Positions 1 through 9,608 are shown, counted from the first letter of the stretch. The stretch: 64,000 bases of DNA from Tritrichomonas musculus (GCA_039105265.1 JAPFFF010000010.1:5518001-5582000); one strand, 5' to 3'. Notes: generated by a model from the letters alone, not told the origin. Translations and numbers: made by a program.

Positions 1-2152
1 GATCAACAGCCTTTTGAAAATATTCAAATGCTTTTGAATAATTTGGTTCTACACCAAGTCCATCGTCATACATTATTCCTAACGAAATATATCCAGCCGT
101 ATGTTCTTTATCAGCTGATTTTTGATACAATTCAATCGCCTTGGTGTAACTTTGTTTTACTCCAAAGCCATCTTTATAACAATCACCAAGATTACACATA
201 CAATAAACATCGCCTTGTTCAACACCTTTTTGAAAATATTCAATTGCTTTTGAGTCGTTCTTTTCAGTTCCATATCCATTTTTATAATAAACACCGATAT
301 AATTCATTGAATCAGTATGACCAAGATCAGCTGCTTTTTTAAAATATTCAAAGGCTTTGGAATAATTTTGTTCAACATGTTTTCCTTTATCATACAAAAA
401 GCCTATATTATAGTAACTATTGCAATTTCCAAACTCAGCTCCTTTTTCATAATATTCTATTGCTTTTGTAATGTTTTGTTTAACACCAACTCCATCTTGA
501 TACAATTTTCCAATACTATTATATGCTTCAAAATAGCCAAGACTTGCAGCTTTTTCATACAATTCAATTGCTTTATTGTAGTCATTCTTTACACAAATGC
601 CAAGTTCATAAAACATTCCTAAATTACAAATAGCAACTGGAAATCCTAAGTCTGCTGCTTTTTTATAATATTCAAATGCTTTACTTTCATCTTTGCTAAC
701 TCCAATTCCATATTCATAACAGTAACCAATATTGTATATTGAAAATATAGAACCATCATCGGCTGCCTTCTTGAAATAATCAAATGCTTTTGATCCATCT
801 TTTTCAACAGAAATTCCTTCATCATATGAAAGAGCAAGATTATTTATTCCTCTCAGGTTCCCTAGATTGGCTGCCTGTTGATAATATTTAAAGGCTTTTG
901 AGTCGTCCTTTCTAACTGAAAACCCATTATAATAGCAAACACCAAGTCTTGCAATTCCAAATGAATTTCCTTGTTCTCCTGACTTTTTGTAATACTTTTT
1001 AGACTCATTAAAATCAATTTCGGTCCCTTTGCCACTTTCATGAAGAAGACCAAGAATATATGACGAAATACTGTTACCTCTTTCTGACGATAACTTCAAA
1101 AAAGTGGCAGATAAAATAGGGTTGCTTTCTTTTTCTGTACCCAATAAAAGATCAAGTCCTCTGAACAAATTTTCATCATTTTCACAATCCTGTTTTATAT
1201 TGACCACTTCATTTGAAAGTTCTTCATTCAAAAAGCCGATGTATTTAATCACTTCATCTTCTTCAAAATCTTCGTCCAAAAGTGACAAATCGGTTGTCAA
1301 AATTGAATAAATTTCAGAAAAAGTTGGTCGTTCTGAAGAATTTTCACTCCAGCATCTGCAGATGAGATTCTTCATCTTTTTGTTTAGATTTTCAGGAAGT
1401 TCTGGCCTGATTCCTTTCAAAATTTGGTTTGCAAGTTCGAATGGTGAAATTTGACCAAGTTCAGAAAACGGTTTTTTACCAGTTAAAATTTCATATGCGA
1501 GAATTCCGAAGGCATAGACATCGACGCTTGATCCATAATGCGAATCACCCTCTATTAATTCCGGGGCCATATATAAGAGGGTACCAATATTTTCTGTCAT
1601 CGATAATTTGGTCGTTTCTGAAATTGAATTTGAAAAACAAAAATCACTGATTTTTGGATTGAAATTCTCATCAATCAGGACATTTTGCGGTTTTAGATCA
1701 CGATGGATGATGTTATGTTCGTGTAAGTACTTCATCGCTGATGCTATTCCAATCAAATTAATATATTTTTTGGTTGGAGTCCATCTTGCATCTGAAATCT
1801 TGTTTTTTTCATCGTATAGTATCGATTCTAGTGATCCATTTGGTAAATATTCGGTAATAATCGATGGCTCAAGTTTTTCAGAATTCGTTAACGATTGAAA
1901 ATTGATTCCTATAAATTTGACAAGGCAGGGATGATGTAATTCATGTAAAATATATGATTCACGCATAAAAAGCATTTGATCGTTTCCATCAAAGCCTTTT
2001 TCTGTATTAATAATTTTTACAGCATATTTTTGTTTACTCTGATTATTTAATATGATATAAACACTTCCAAATGATCCTGATCCTAACTTTTTTTCGGTGA
2101 GCGTATAGTCTGATACATTATAGAAAGTGTTTTGAAAATTGGGTAAATTCAT
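1..2152 (-). CDS. Protein kinase with C-terminal Sel1 repeats (partial)
   Basis: Reading frame from ATG at 2152 stays open for 717 codons to the left window edge, so the C-terminus is missing. An N-terminal kinase domain (about residues 15-285) shows the glycine loop GSGSFG (24-29), lysine in AVKI (K46), HRDLKPQN with catalytic D152, and GTLLYMAPE. The DFG motif reads DFC (170-172). From about residue 360 there are at least nine Sel1-type repeats of 36 residues (pattern A..LG..Y..G.GV..D..KA..YY.KAA). Kinase-Sel1 fusions are a large trichomonad family, probably cytosolic signalling scaffolds; the substrate is unknown. A TTAAAAAGTTTT motif lies about 20 bp upstream of the start. The kinase appears active apart from the DFC change, which leaves the Mg-binding Asp in place. 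Confidence 0.9.
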   Translation of the reverse strand, partial: MNLPNFQNTFYNVSDYTLTEKKLGSGSFGSVYIILNNQSKQKYAVKIINTEKGFDGNDQMLFMRESYILHELHHPCLVKFIGINFQSLTNSEKLEPSIITEYLPNGSLESILYDEKNKISDARWTPTKKYINLIGIASAMKYLHEHNIIHRDLKPQNVLIDENFNPKISDFCFSNSISETTKLSMTENIGTLLYMAPELIEGDSHYGSSVDVYAFGILAYEILTGKKPFSELGQISPFELANQILKGIRPELPENLNKKMKNLICRCWSENSSERPTFSEIYSILTTDLSLLDEDFEEDEVIKYIGFLNEELSNEVVNIKQDCENDENLFRGLDLLLGTEKESNPILSATFLKLSSERGNSISSYILGLLHESGKGTEIDFNESKKYYKKSGEQGNSFGIARLGVCYYNGFSVRKDDSKAFKYYQQAANLGNLRGINNLALSYDEGISVEKDGSKAFDYFKKAADDGSIFSIYNIGYCYEYGIGVSKDESKAFEYYKKAADLGFPVAICNLGMFYELGICVKNDYNKAIELYEKAASLGYFEAYNSIGKLYQDGVGVKQNITKAIEYYEKGAEFGNCNSYYNIGFLYDKGKHVEQNYSKAFEYFKKAADLGHTDSMNYIGVYYKNGYGTEKNDSKAIEYFQKGVEQGDVYCMCNLGDCYKDGFGVKQSYTKAIELYQKSADKEHTAGYISLGIMYDDGLGVEPNYSKAFEYFQKAVD

Positions 2153-2551
2153 CAAATTTTTTTAAAACTTTTTAACGTCTTTACCTTCTTCTCCCTACAA
2201 TTCGAAATTTTTTTGAGGATTTTTTTTTATATCTCCATAAATAAACAATTTTTAAAAATTATTATTTTGAAACTCAAAAAAGTATATTTAGACCAGATAT
2301 ACATACAAAAAGTTTATTGTGAAGCACTTTGATTTAACATTTCATCCTAAAATAAAAGTCATATACCTTTATTCAAGCAACTGCTTAGATAGTTGCATAA
2401 CTAATTTTGTGGTCCAAAGGAATTAACAAACGAAACTATTTTTTTTTTTTTTTTTTAATATTATAAGAAGGATTAATAAAAAATAAACCAATAACGAGAT
2501 ACTAATAAATAATTTTAGGATTCATTTAAAATCTTTATATAATCGTAAGAA
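2153..2551. other. Intergenic, AT-rich, with a dispersed 40-bp repeat
   Basis: No gene is visible between the kinase start and the end of the ankyrin gene. Positions 2272-2313 hold a stretch (TATTTAGACCA..ATATACAT followed by ACAAAAAGTT) that recurs at 52222-52262. A run of about 18 T lies near 2440-2457. The kinase promoter should be in the right-most part of its upstream side, near 2153-2200. Confidence 0.6.
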
Positions 2552-4958
2552 TTACTTGAATTCTTGAAATATTTTTTTAATTTCCTCATCATCAGCATAA
2601 TCAATTGCTTTTTTATTTTGATCATCAATTTTATTTAAGTCAATTTCTTTGTTTTGCAATAAAAGTTTAATAATTTCCTTATTAGATTTTTTAACAGCCA
2701 AAGATAATGGTGGATTAATTTTTCTTTCAAGTATCCAACCAATTTCTTTTTCATTTTTATCTTCTTTTTCTTCTTCCTCTTCTTCAGCACCACTGTTATA
2801 ATAATAATGCTCACTGACATAATCTGCATTTACATTTATTTTTGATGATGATAATAAAAGTTTAACTATTATTACTATCAATTGCGAAGCATAATGCTGG
2901 AATTTTTGTTTCTGCTAAAGCAGACCATTCTTTTTCTTCAATTGCATGCGAACTTCTTGTCATATCAGCATTAACATCACATTGTTCAGATGATAAAATA
3001 GCTTTAGCAATATCAAATTCTTTGTGACTAATGGCAAAACATAATGCTGGATAATTTACTGTCTCGAGTAATTTAAAATCATTACCTGGATTGTTCATTA
3101 CTTTATTTATTAAAGGCATTATATATGACCAACCACCTCCCATTTTATATTCAACGAAAGAACTCATTTTTGACATGTATTTGAGACATTTTGTTGATTG
3201 TTCATTTAATGAAATTTTCGGATGAGATAATAAAAGATTAACTATGTCTAAATTACTTTGTTCAGTTGCTAAATTCAATGCAGATATTAATGTTTTAGTT
3301 GTTGGATCATTACCCTCTTCGTATGGATAACTCACTTTGATAAGCTGTGATGAATTTACATCGAAATCATTTGATTTCAATATTTCTTTAATAATTTCAA
3401 TGTTTCCTTTTTGAATTGCAAAATATAAAGGTGTCTTTTCATCATAATCTTTTTCATATGCTTTCTTTTTAATTGATCTAGCATTAACATCTATTTTTGG
3501 ATTTGCCAACAAGAGCTTGACAATATCTAATTCTTCATTTTCAATAGCAAGAATCAGTGCTGATTTGACATCAATATTATCATTATCGTTATCTTCTATC
3601 TTATGATTAAAATTGACATCAATTTGAGGATGAGATAATAATAGCTTTGCAATTTCAATATAGCCTTTTTCAATAGCTATAGTTAATGGACTATTGCAGC
3701 TATAAAATAATGGATATTTGCCATCTCTGTTATGCATTTGTGTTTCTTGAGAATAGCATTGTTCAGCTTTATTAACATCAATGTTTTCGTTTGCCAATAA
3801 AAGTTTTGCAACTTCAATAGAACCTTTTTCAGCAGCAATTACAAGTGGCGTTTTTATCTCTTTTATTTTGTAATCAGGCCTCATCAAACTTTTTAAGTCA
3901 AAAGCTGGCTTGCAATCAGAAAATGTCTCTGTTGTAGAATTTGCATCAATATCTGTTGTTTCCAATATAATTTTGACAAGATATGCATATTCATATTTAA
4001 TTGCAATGAAGAACAAACTTTTTGTTTCAATCTCATTGCATTCAATGTATTTCAAATTGTAATATTTAAAAAACAATTCATTATTATTTAATTCTGATTT
4101 GTTTGTAATGAAATTCTTCATGATATACACAGCCATTTCATTATGATGACATTTAACTGATTCATAAAAACATTGGCAATAAGTTTCATCTATTGGTTTT
4201 ATTTGATTTTCGTTAAGAATGCTAATTATTTCAGCACTATCTCCATGAATTGCATAAAACCATATTGATGGTGACAATTTGGCGCCATTTTTTTGTAAAT
4301 ATTTGAATATTTGAATTGATCCATAAAATGCAGCATATTGAATTAATGTGGCACCTTTTTTAAGCAAATATGAATTCGTCTCAAAAAGTGAATCTTCAAT
4401 TTTTGAATTAAGAGGATATTCTTTTTGACTAACGTAAGTGATAAATTCATCAATTAGATCTTTTCTTATGAGAACAGCTATTTCATCTGTATTCTCGCCA
4501 TTTTTTCTGTATTCTTCAAATAATTCTGGATCTTTGTTAAATAGTTCATCAGATACTTGATTTTTATCATCTCCTGCAATCTCTGGTGCAAAATATGAAG
4601 GGTAGTTCTTTTTTTTATATTTTTCACTCTGAATAATATTGATGATGAAATAGTCAATCTTAATCATTTCCTCTTTAAATAGAAACAGAAGAAGAACTTT
4701 GTTGCTTTTGAATAAATTAAAAAGTTCATGATTGGTAAAAGTTTGATTTATTGTTTCTTTGAGTTCCAACAATATTTTTGTGATCCTATTAAAAAATGTT
4801 GAATGTCGATTGATGTTATTGGATATTTTCACTATTATATTAAGCAATATTATTAAGTCATATTTATCTTCTTTAATTTTTTGATCTTTTATAACTTGAA
4901 TTAAATTTTGATATCTCTCTTCAATACTACTTGTGGAAGGATCAAGAAAATCATGCAA
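2552..4958 (-). pseudogene. Ankyrin-repeat protein (DUF3447-type), frame-disrupted
   Basis: Two reading frames together encode about 800 residues of a typical trichomonad ankyrin protein. A helical N-terminal region (DUF3447-like) precedes at least ten ankyrin repeats (pattern TPL..AI..G..EI.KLLL....IDVN). The first frame (2862-4958) ends in TAA inside a repeat after ALCFAIDSNN; the next frame (2552-2881) resumes at once with IVKLLLSSSKINVNAD. A small indel in the AATAATAG tract near 2865-2885 therefore breaks one repeat. The long frame also has no in-frame ATG at its 5' end: translation would begin near TTG/CAT at 4958 and an in-frame TAA lies just upstream. Family ankyrin proteins are usually intact, so this copy looks decayed, though a sequencing error in the low-complexity tract is possible for the internal shift. 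Role unknown; family members are presumed protein-interaction scaffolds. Confidence 0.8.
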
Positions 4959-5247
4959 TTTTTGATATAGTGTTTTTTAATCTTGAATATAATTCTGAAT
5001 ATTATTTTGGGAAGATATCTCAGTCATCTTATTAGAAAAATGCATTAGTGCTTATTATGTAATCACTTTCGCTTGTTGCAATATTATAAGATGAAAATAA
5101 ATCATTAAATGAATTTTTAAGGAAATGGTTCAATCAAATCTATTGTTTTGATTTGATGAAATCATAAATCTTAAAATATATTCAAAACTTATTTCACATT
5201 TTATAAAAAGAATTATATATATAAAAAAATGAAAAGATAAATAAGAA

Positions 5248-5319
5248 GCCCTCGTAGTGTAATGGATATCATACAAGACTTCGAATCTTATGATATGGGT
5301 TCGATTCCCATCGGGGGTA
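5248..5319 (+). tRNA. tRNA-Arg (anticodon TCG)
   Basis: 72-nt cloverleaf: acceptor GCCCTCG/CGGGGGT with discriminator A, T-arm ATGGG-TTCGATT-CCCAT, anticodon loop CTTCGAA with anticodon TCG at nt 34-36 (reads CGA). D-stem base 22 is T. A T-run follows directly and serves as the Pol III terminator. The body closely resembles eukaryotic tRNA-Arg of the TCT type. Confidence 0.93.
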
Positions 5320-5588
5320 TTTTTTGCTTTTTTTTTTTTTTTTGAAAAATCATTTCAATTCATTTGAATCAAATGCTCTCACTTAAATAATTGATGTTTC
5401 ATTAAAATGTATTAGTGCAATATAATCATATTAGATTCTAAATGCTTAAAATAATAAATGAAATCATTCAGATAAATTGAGAATATAAAACAGTATATAA
5501 AGCAATAATAACAAATATATATCAAATCAAAAAATTGATAAAGTAAAAAATATAAATAATAAATAAATAATAAACAAATAATCAGATA

Positions 5589-5660
5589 GCTCTCGTAGTG
5601 TAATGGATAGCATACAAGACCACGAATCTTATGGTGTGGGTTCGATTCCCATCGGGAGTA
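5589..5660 (+). tRNA. tRNA-Arg (anticodon ACG)
   Basis: 72-nt cloverleaf: acceptor GCTCTCG/CGGGAGT, discriminator A, T-arm GTGGG-TTCGATT-CCCAT, loop CCACGAA with anticodon ACG (after A34 to inosine editing reads CGU/CGC/CGA). T6 run follows as terminator. Middle gene of the plus-strand trio. Confidence 0.93.
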
Positions 5661-6089
5661 TTTTTTAAGCTTTATTTTTCATTTTTCAATCTTAAATTCC
5701 CCTCATGCGATTTCAAGCTGACTGTTTGGCTATGATCAGGTTTACTTAATTCAAATTTTTGAGTTATGATTTTTTTTTCAATTGAAAACCATAATGTTTT
5801 CGATAACTTATCAATTTAAACTGCATAAATATATAATTTATATATAAATTGAAAAAGATTCTGGAAATTGAAAATGGCTCTGAAAATTTGCATATCTGCT
5901 TATTCACTTTTCTTATTTTCATATGTAATTTTTAAGGGAATGATTCAATCAAATCTATTGTTTTGATTTGATGAAATCTTAAATTTTTGTAAATGTTTCA
6001 CCATTAAAAAATAAATATATACAAAACTTATTTCACATTTTATAAAAAGAAGAAGAAGAAATATGTAAATATGAAAAGATAAATAAGAA

Positions 6090-6161
6090 GCCCTCGTAGT
6101 GTAATGGATATCATACAAGACTTCGAATCTTATGATATGGGTTCGATTCCCATCGGGGGTA
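6090..6161 (+). tRNA. tRNA-Arg (anticodon TCG)
   Basis: Same 72-nt sequence as the copy at 5248, with TCG anticodon and T at D-stem position 22, followed by T6-GC-T12. It is the inverted counterpart of the gene at 9873, from which it differs only at the third anticodon base. Confidence 0.93.
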
Positions 6162-6349
6162 TTTTTTGCTTTTTTTTTTTTTATCATATTTTTATTATTA
6201 AAATAATTATTGTTATTTCTAAAAATTGCTGTCGAATTCTTTTTGAATATTTCATGAATTTTAATCAATATCATGTAATTATTTGATATTTGACCTACAA
6301 ATTTAATTAAAAATGAATCACAAATCAGTACAAAAAATTGCATCAAATG

Positions 6350-6436
6350 TATAGCATCTTGTTAAGTCCAAATTCCATTTTTTTCTTGGCCTTTTAACAG
6401 AAAAAAAGTGGAATTTGGACTTAACAAGATGCTATA
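6350..6436. mobile_element. 87-bp foldback MITE with 8-bp target duplication
   Basis: The element is nearly all stem: TATAGCATCTTGTTAAGTCC on the left pairs with GGACTTAACAAGATGCTATA on the right. The stem extends to about 35 bp with one mismatch and a loop of about 16 nt. It is flanked on both sides by the direct repeat ATCAAATG (6342-6349 and 6437-6444). An 8-bp duplication is typical of hAT-type transposition (family knowledge), so this is probably a non-autonomous hAT-like miniature element. Confidence 0.8.
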
Positions 6437-6479
6437 ATCAAATGTTATCAAAAAATATATTAAAAAATAACTTTTGAAT

Positions 6480-6932
6480 CGGCTTGTTATTCTGATATCA
6501 ATTATCAGGTTTGGCACTTTTTTTATCAGATAATCGATAATAAAATGCTATCGATTGGAAATTTTAATTGATGAATTTGATTATCAAGTATGAAATGTGA
6601 TACAAAAAAAATATTCTTTTGATATCGAATCTTGATTAATCGAAATTAATACCTGAAAAAAACAATAAAAATGGTATTTTAATGGCATAAAATAAATATA
6701 TTCTAATTTTATAAGTAAAAGAATCAGCTTTTATTAAATTTTATAAACAGATATGTGAAGTAATCATGATAAAAAGTTTACAAAAATTCTTTTTGTTAAA
6801 AAAATTTCAATATTGATAATCGATCTTTTATTTTTATTCATTATTGATATCAGAGAGAAAATTTTTGATTTGATATTGATATCAGAAAAATGGATCAATT
6901 ATCGATATCGAAAATCGAGATTTAACAAGCCT
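6480..6932. mobile_element. 453-bp MITE with 10-bp target duplication
   Basis: Ends are inverted: CGGCTTGTTA at the left and TAACAAGCCT at the right, with sub-terminal GATATC/ATCGAT-rich inverted segments. The direct repeat ACTTTTGAAT flanks it (6470-6479 and 6933-6942). A 9-10 bp duplication suggests Mutator-like (MULE) transposition. There is no reading frame inside, so it is non-autonomous. Confidence 0.8.
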
Positions 6933-6971
6933 ACTTTTGAATATGAAAAAATCAATGTTTTTAATTATTAT

Positions 6972-7808
6972 TTAAATTGAACATATTTGAATTCGTTCAA
7001 TAATTGTAAGATCTTTAATGATGTAATATTTCATTAAGCCATTATTCCCAATGAGTAATTGAAATTTGGATGGAATTTCTTTTGAATTGATATTCTTTTG
7101 ATTTCTTAATTTATAAATATTTTGATTTTTGATTTCATTCATAATGAAAACTTGACTTCCTGGTTTAAATATCAAAGCATCATTGATTGTTTCAAACATA
7201 TAATATGATGATCCAAATGGTCCTTCTTCTTCTTTCATTTGTTTCTTTTCAATAATATTTTTCGATTCATCAAATGAAGTTCCATAAAATAAAATCATAC
7301 TATCGCTATTTCTTGGTAATTGTTCATTTAAATGGGCATATGTATGTGGTCTCATTCCACATGCGAAATTTATATTTTTGATGATTTTTTGATCAATTAC
7401 ATAAATTTTATGAGAATGATAATCATAATTGCTTGAATGATTCATGATAGCAGAAAATCCTTCTTGTTTCAAGTAATTGAAATCAATTTCGTTATTTTGA
7501 AATCTTTCTGAATTGAATAAATAAGTTTTTGGTGAAACAACTTGAACAACCAAGTAAACGTATTTATTGTCTTTGTCATTTGAACATTTTATTTTTTGAG
7601 AGAGAGAAATGACATGACCAAATTGAGAATCGATTTCATTTGGAATAAGTATTTTCGAACTTAATATTTTATCAACATTATTGATTAGCGTTTTATAAAA
7701 AAGAACATTTCTTTGATCAAGAGGTCCAAAAAAGTTCTGAATCACATTTGAACTATACTTGAATGATTCAATTTCTTTCTTTCGTGTATTTGATAAACTG
7801 TTACCCAT
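6972..7808 (-). CDS. PARP-like (ADP-ribosyltransferase fold) protein, tentative
   Basis: 278 residues from ATG at 7808. The N-terminus MGNSLSN fits an N-myristoylation signal (Gly2, Ser6), suggesting membrane attachment. The C-terminal half has FYGTSFDESKNI (174-185) followed by GPFGSSYYMFETINDAL (196-212) and PGSQVFIMNEI. This resembles the layout of PARP-type catalytic folds, in which a (H)GT motif is followed by a G..G.Y...... segment. The NAD-binding His expected before GT is replaced by Tyr (YGT), so activity is uncertain. The first half (VYLVVQVVSPKTYLF...) may be a second, degenerate copy of the same fold. An AAAAAAAGTTGAC motif lies about 50 bp upstream. Family assignment is from motif appearance only. 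Confidence 0.5.
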   Translation of the reverse strand: MGNSLSNTRKKEIESFKYSSNVIQNFFGPLDQRNVLFYKTLINNVDKILSSKILIPNEIDSQFGHVISLSQKIKCSNDKDNKYVYLVVQVVSPKTYLFNSERFQNNEIDFNYLKQEGFSAIMNHSSNYDYHSHKIYVIDQKIIKNINFACGMRPHTYAHLNEQLPRNSDSMILFYGTSFDESKNIIEKKQMKEEEGPFGSSYYMFETINDALIFKPGSQVFIMNEIKNQNIYKLRNQKNINSKEIPSKFQLLIGNNGLMKYYIIKDLTIIERIQICSI

Positions 7809-7940
7809 GATAATGAAGAATTTTGACGATATTAAAGAATAATAATGATGTCAACTTTTTTTGAATTGATAATCAAGAAAGTGGAAAATTAAGAAAAAAA
7901 AAAAAAAAATTGAAAAACAAAGAAAAAAGAAACAAAAAAG

Positions 7941-7970
7941 TACCGACCCGGGGAATCGAACCACGAAATA
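7941..7970 (-). pseudogene. tRNA 3'-half remnant
   Basis: On the minus strand the sequence ends GGTTCGATTCCCCGG then GTCGGTA, followed by a T-rich run (CTTTTTTGTTTCTTTTTT). This looks like the T-arm, acceptor 3' strand and terminator of a tRNA. No matching 5' half or anticodon arm is found upstream, so it is a truncated gene of unknown specificity. Confidence 0.4.
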
Positions 7971-8390
7971 GGAGATGAAAGCATGTACTAATATTGGATA
8001 AAATTTGACACCAGCATTTTCTAATCTTATTTCAAATGCTGAATTGAATACTAATATTGTTGATTTTTTTCGTCAGCGACTTTTTATAAAAATGACCTAT
8101 CATATCGTAAAAAATAAAATATTTCATTTCATTTTCCAATTTTGAGACAAACTTTATATTTCAATGAAAAAAAATCATGAAATGGGTTCTTTTATTGAAT
8201 TAAACATCATATCTCAAGATCATAGTGATCAATATATTGTGCATTTTATGTTTTCGGCTCTTGGATTATGAATATTTTTTATTAATGGGCCAAAAGGTTT
8301 CACATTTTAGAAATAAATGGTTGAATTTATACAGTCTTTTCTGGATTATGACGGGAAAATCCACTTTAACAAAGGAAATGCGCGTTATGA

Positions 8391-8640
8391 TTACTGGGAA
8401 ATCCAAATGGATAACGGAAAGTGCATTCTTGTAAATAATGACCAAATTGTTCTTTGAATATTGGCTGTTGAATGACGATCCTTCTTTGTATAATCGATCG
8501 CAGCGTTGATATCTCCAGACATGTATTTGCGCTCATGCAGCAGATAACCCATTGCATAAAAAGCTTGAATACAACTGTTATCTGATGATCGAATTAATAA
8601 CAAAATCCCTGCCTTTATATTTCTAGTTCGTCTGAATCCA
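8391..8640 (-). pseudogene. Sel1-repeat gene fragment
   Basis: A short minus-strand frame reads IRSSDNSCIQAFYAMGYLLH, then ERKYMSGDINAAIDYTK, which fits one and a half Sel1 repeats as seen in trichomonad Sel1 proteins. The frame continues upstream past the first methionine (to about 8640) without a start and loses similarity after about 8430. It is a relic. The stretch 7971-8390 to its left shows no other gene. Confidence 0.5.
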
Positions 8641-8811
8641 ACGAAAATGATTATATTAATGATTTGAGTTTTTTTTTTTTACAAATACATAAATGTGATT
8701 CATCATTTGTATTTAAAGATATATCATTAACGAAAATCCTCAGTTTTTAGATAAATCACATGGATATGCATGTGTTTATTATTTATTTATAACATAAAAA
8801 TAAAGATTGAA

Positions 8812-8847
8812 AGAAGTCTTGTATGCTATCCATTACACTACGAGGGC
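8812..8847 (-). pseudogene. tRNA-Arg(TCT) 5' half, 36 nt
   Basis: The minus strand reads the first 36 nt of the array tRNA-Arg: acceptor 5' strand, D-arm, 5' anticodon stem, and loop up to and including the anticodon TCT (nt 34-36). It then joins unrelated sequence. This point is also the left edge of the 3,015-bp tandem unit. No 3' half is present, so it cannot fold as a tRNA. Confidence 0.85.
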
Positions 8848-9229
8848 TTCTTATTTATCTTTTCATTTTTACATATTTCTTCTTCTTTTCATAAAATTGA
8901 AATTAATGTTTTGAATAAAATAATGTGTTCATTTCATAATCTAAATTTAAATGATCACAAATCTTTTATAATATCATATATTGATTATTTTATATGTTAT
9001 TTATTTATGATGCATTTAAGATTTCATCAAATCAAAATAAAATTTGTTGACATGAATCATTTTTACAATATTTCATATGAAAATAATTTTTCTTTTTAAT
9101 ATTTCGAGTTCATATAATGATACATTCCATGCTTTAATGCATGAATTATCATTAAAAATCATTAAAGATCTCATCAAATTAAGAAAATCAATTGTTGGTG
9201 AATAAAAGACTTGGAATTAAAGATTGATA

Positions 9230-9509
9230 TAGAGGTGAGAAAAATATGTATACATATTGAATTATATGTATACGTTATGTTTCTCTTTCAGAAATTAATT
9301 ACTATTTATTTTATACTTTGAAATTATATCTTATTTCCTAATTTAATATAATTTTTAATTATAAAAAGATTTTTGTCAAAAATTAAATGAGATATTTATG
9401 AATTTTTCAAATTAAATTATATTCAAATTTTTGAATTAACAGCCATATAACAATTGAAAATCAGGCGTATACATATTTTTCAAAGGTATACATATTATTC
9501 CGACCACTA
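9230..9509. mobile_element. 280-bp Tc1/mariner-like MITE (unit A)
   Basis: Ends TAGAGGTGAG and GACCACTA belong to imperfect inverted repeats of about 26 bp that both contain AATATGTATAC. TA flanks both ends (9228-9229, 9510-9511). No coding potential. The related site in unit C (about 15251-15263, AGATTGAAAGATT) lacks the insert and differs from the expected empty site by one base. TA target choice indicates a Tc1/mariner-type transposase acting in trans. Confidence 0.85.
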
Positions 9510-9536
9510 TAGATTAAAAAATAAAAACTCAAAAAA

Positions 9537-9608
9537 TACTCCCGATGGGAATCGAACCCACACCATAAGATTCGTGGTCTTGTATGCTATCCATTACACT
9601 ACGAGAGC
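9537..9608 (-). tRNA. tRNA-Arg (anticodon ACG)
   Basis: 72-nt gene matching the ACG type (GCTCTCG/CGGGAGT acceptor, loop CCACGAA). It is followed on its strand by T6 and lies 28 bp from the MITE edge at 9509, so the MITE sits just downstream of the tRNA 3' end. Confidence 0.93.

Larger units (their letters stand above)
5118..6161 (+). repeat. Inverted copy of part of the tRNA-Arg array
   Basis: This block carries three plus-strand tRNA-Arg genes. Not only the tRNAs but also their flanks match the minus-strand array in inverted orientation. For example, the spacer 5661-6089 (including CCCCTCATGCGATTTCAAGC) matches the reverse complement of about 9945-10382, and 5320-5588 matches the spacers at 15.36-15.64 and 15.71-15.99 kb. 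It is a segmental inverted duplication, older than the 3,015-bp tandem duplication because scattered differences are present. Confidence 0.8.

Noticed and set aside
2860-2885. Intron explaining the ankyrin frame change
   Set aside because: No GT..AG-bounded segment of trichomonad type is visible and the two frames overlap by about 20 bp, so an indel is simpler.
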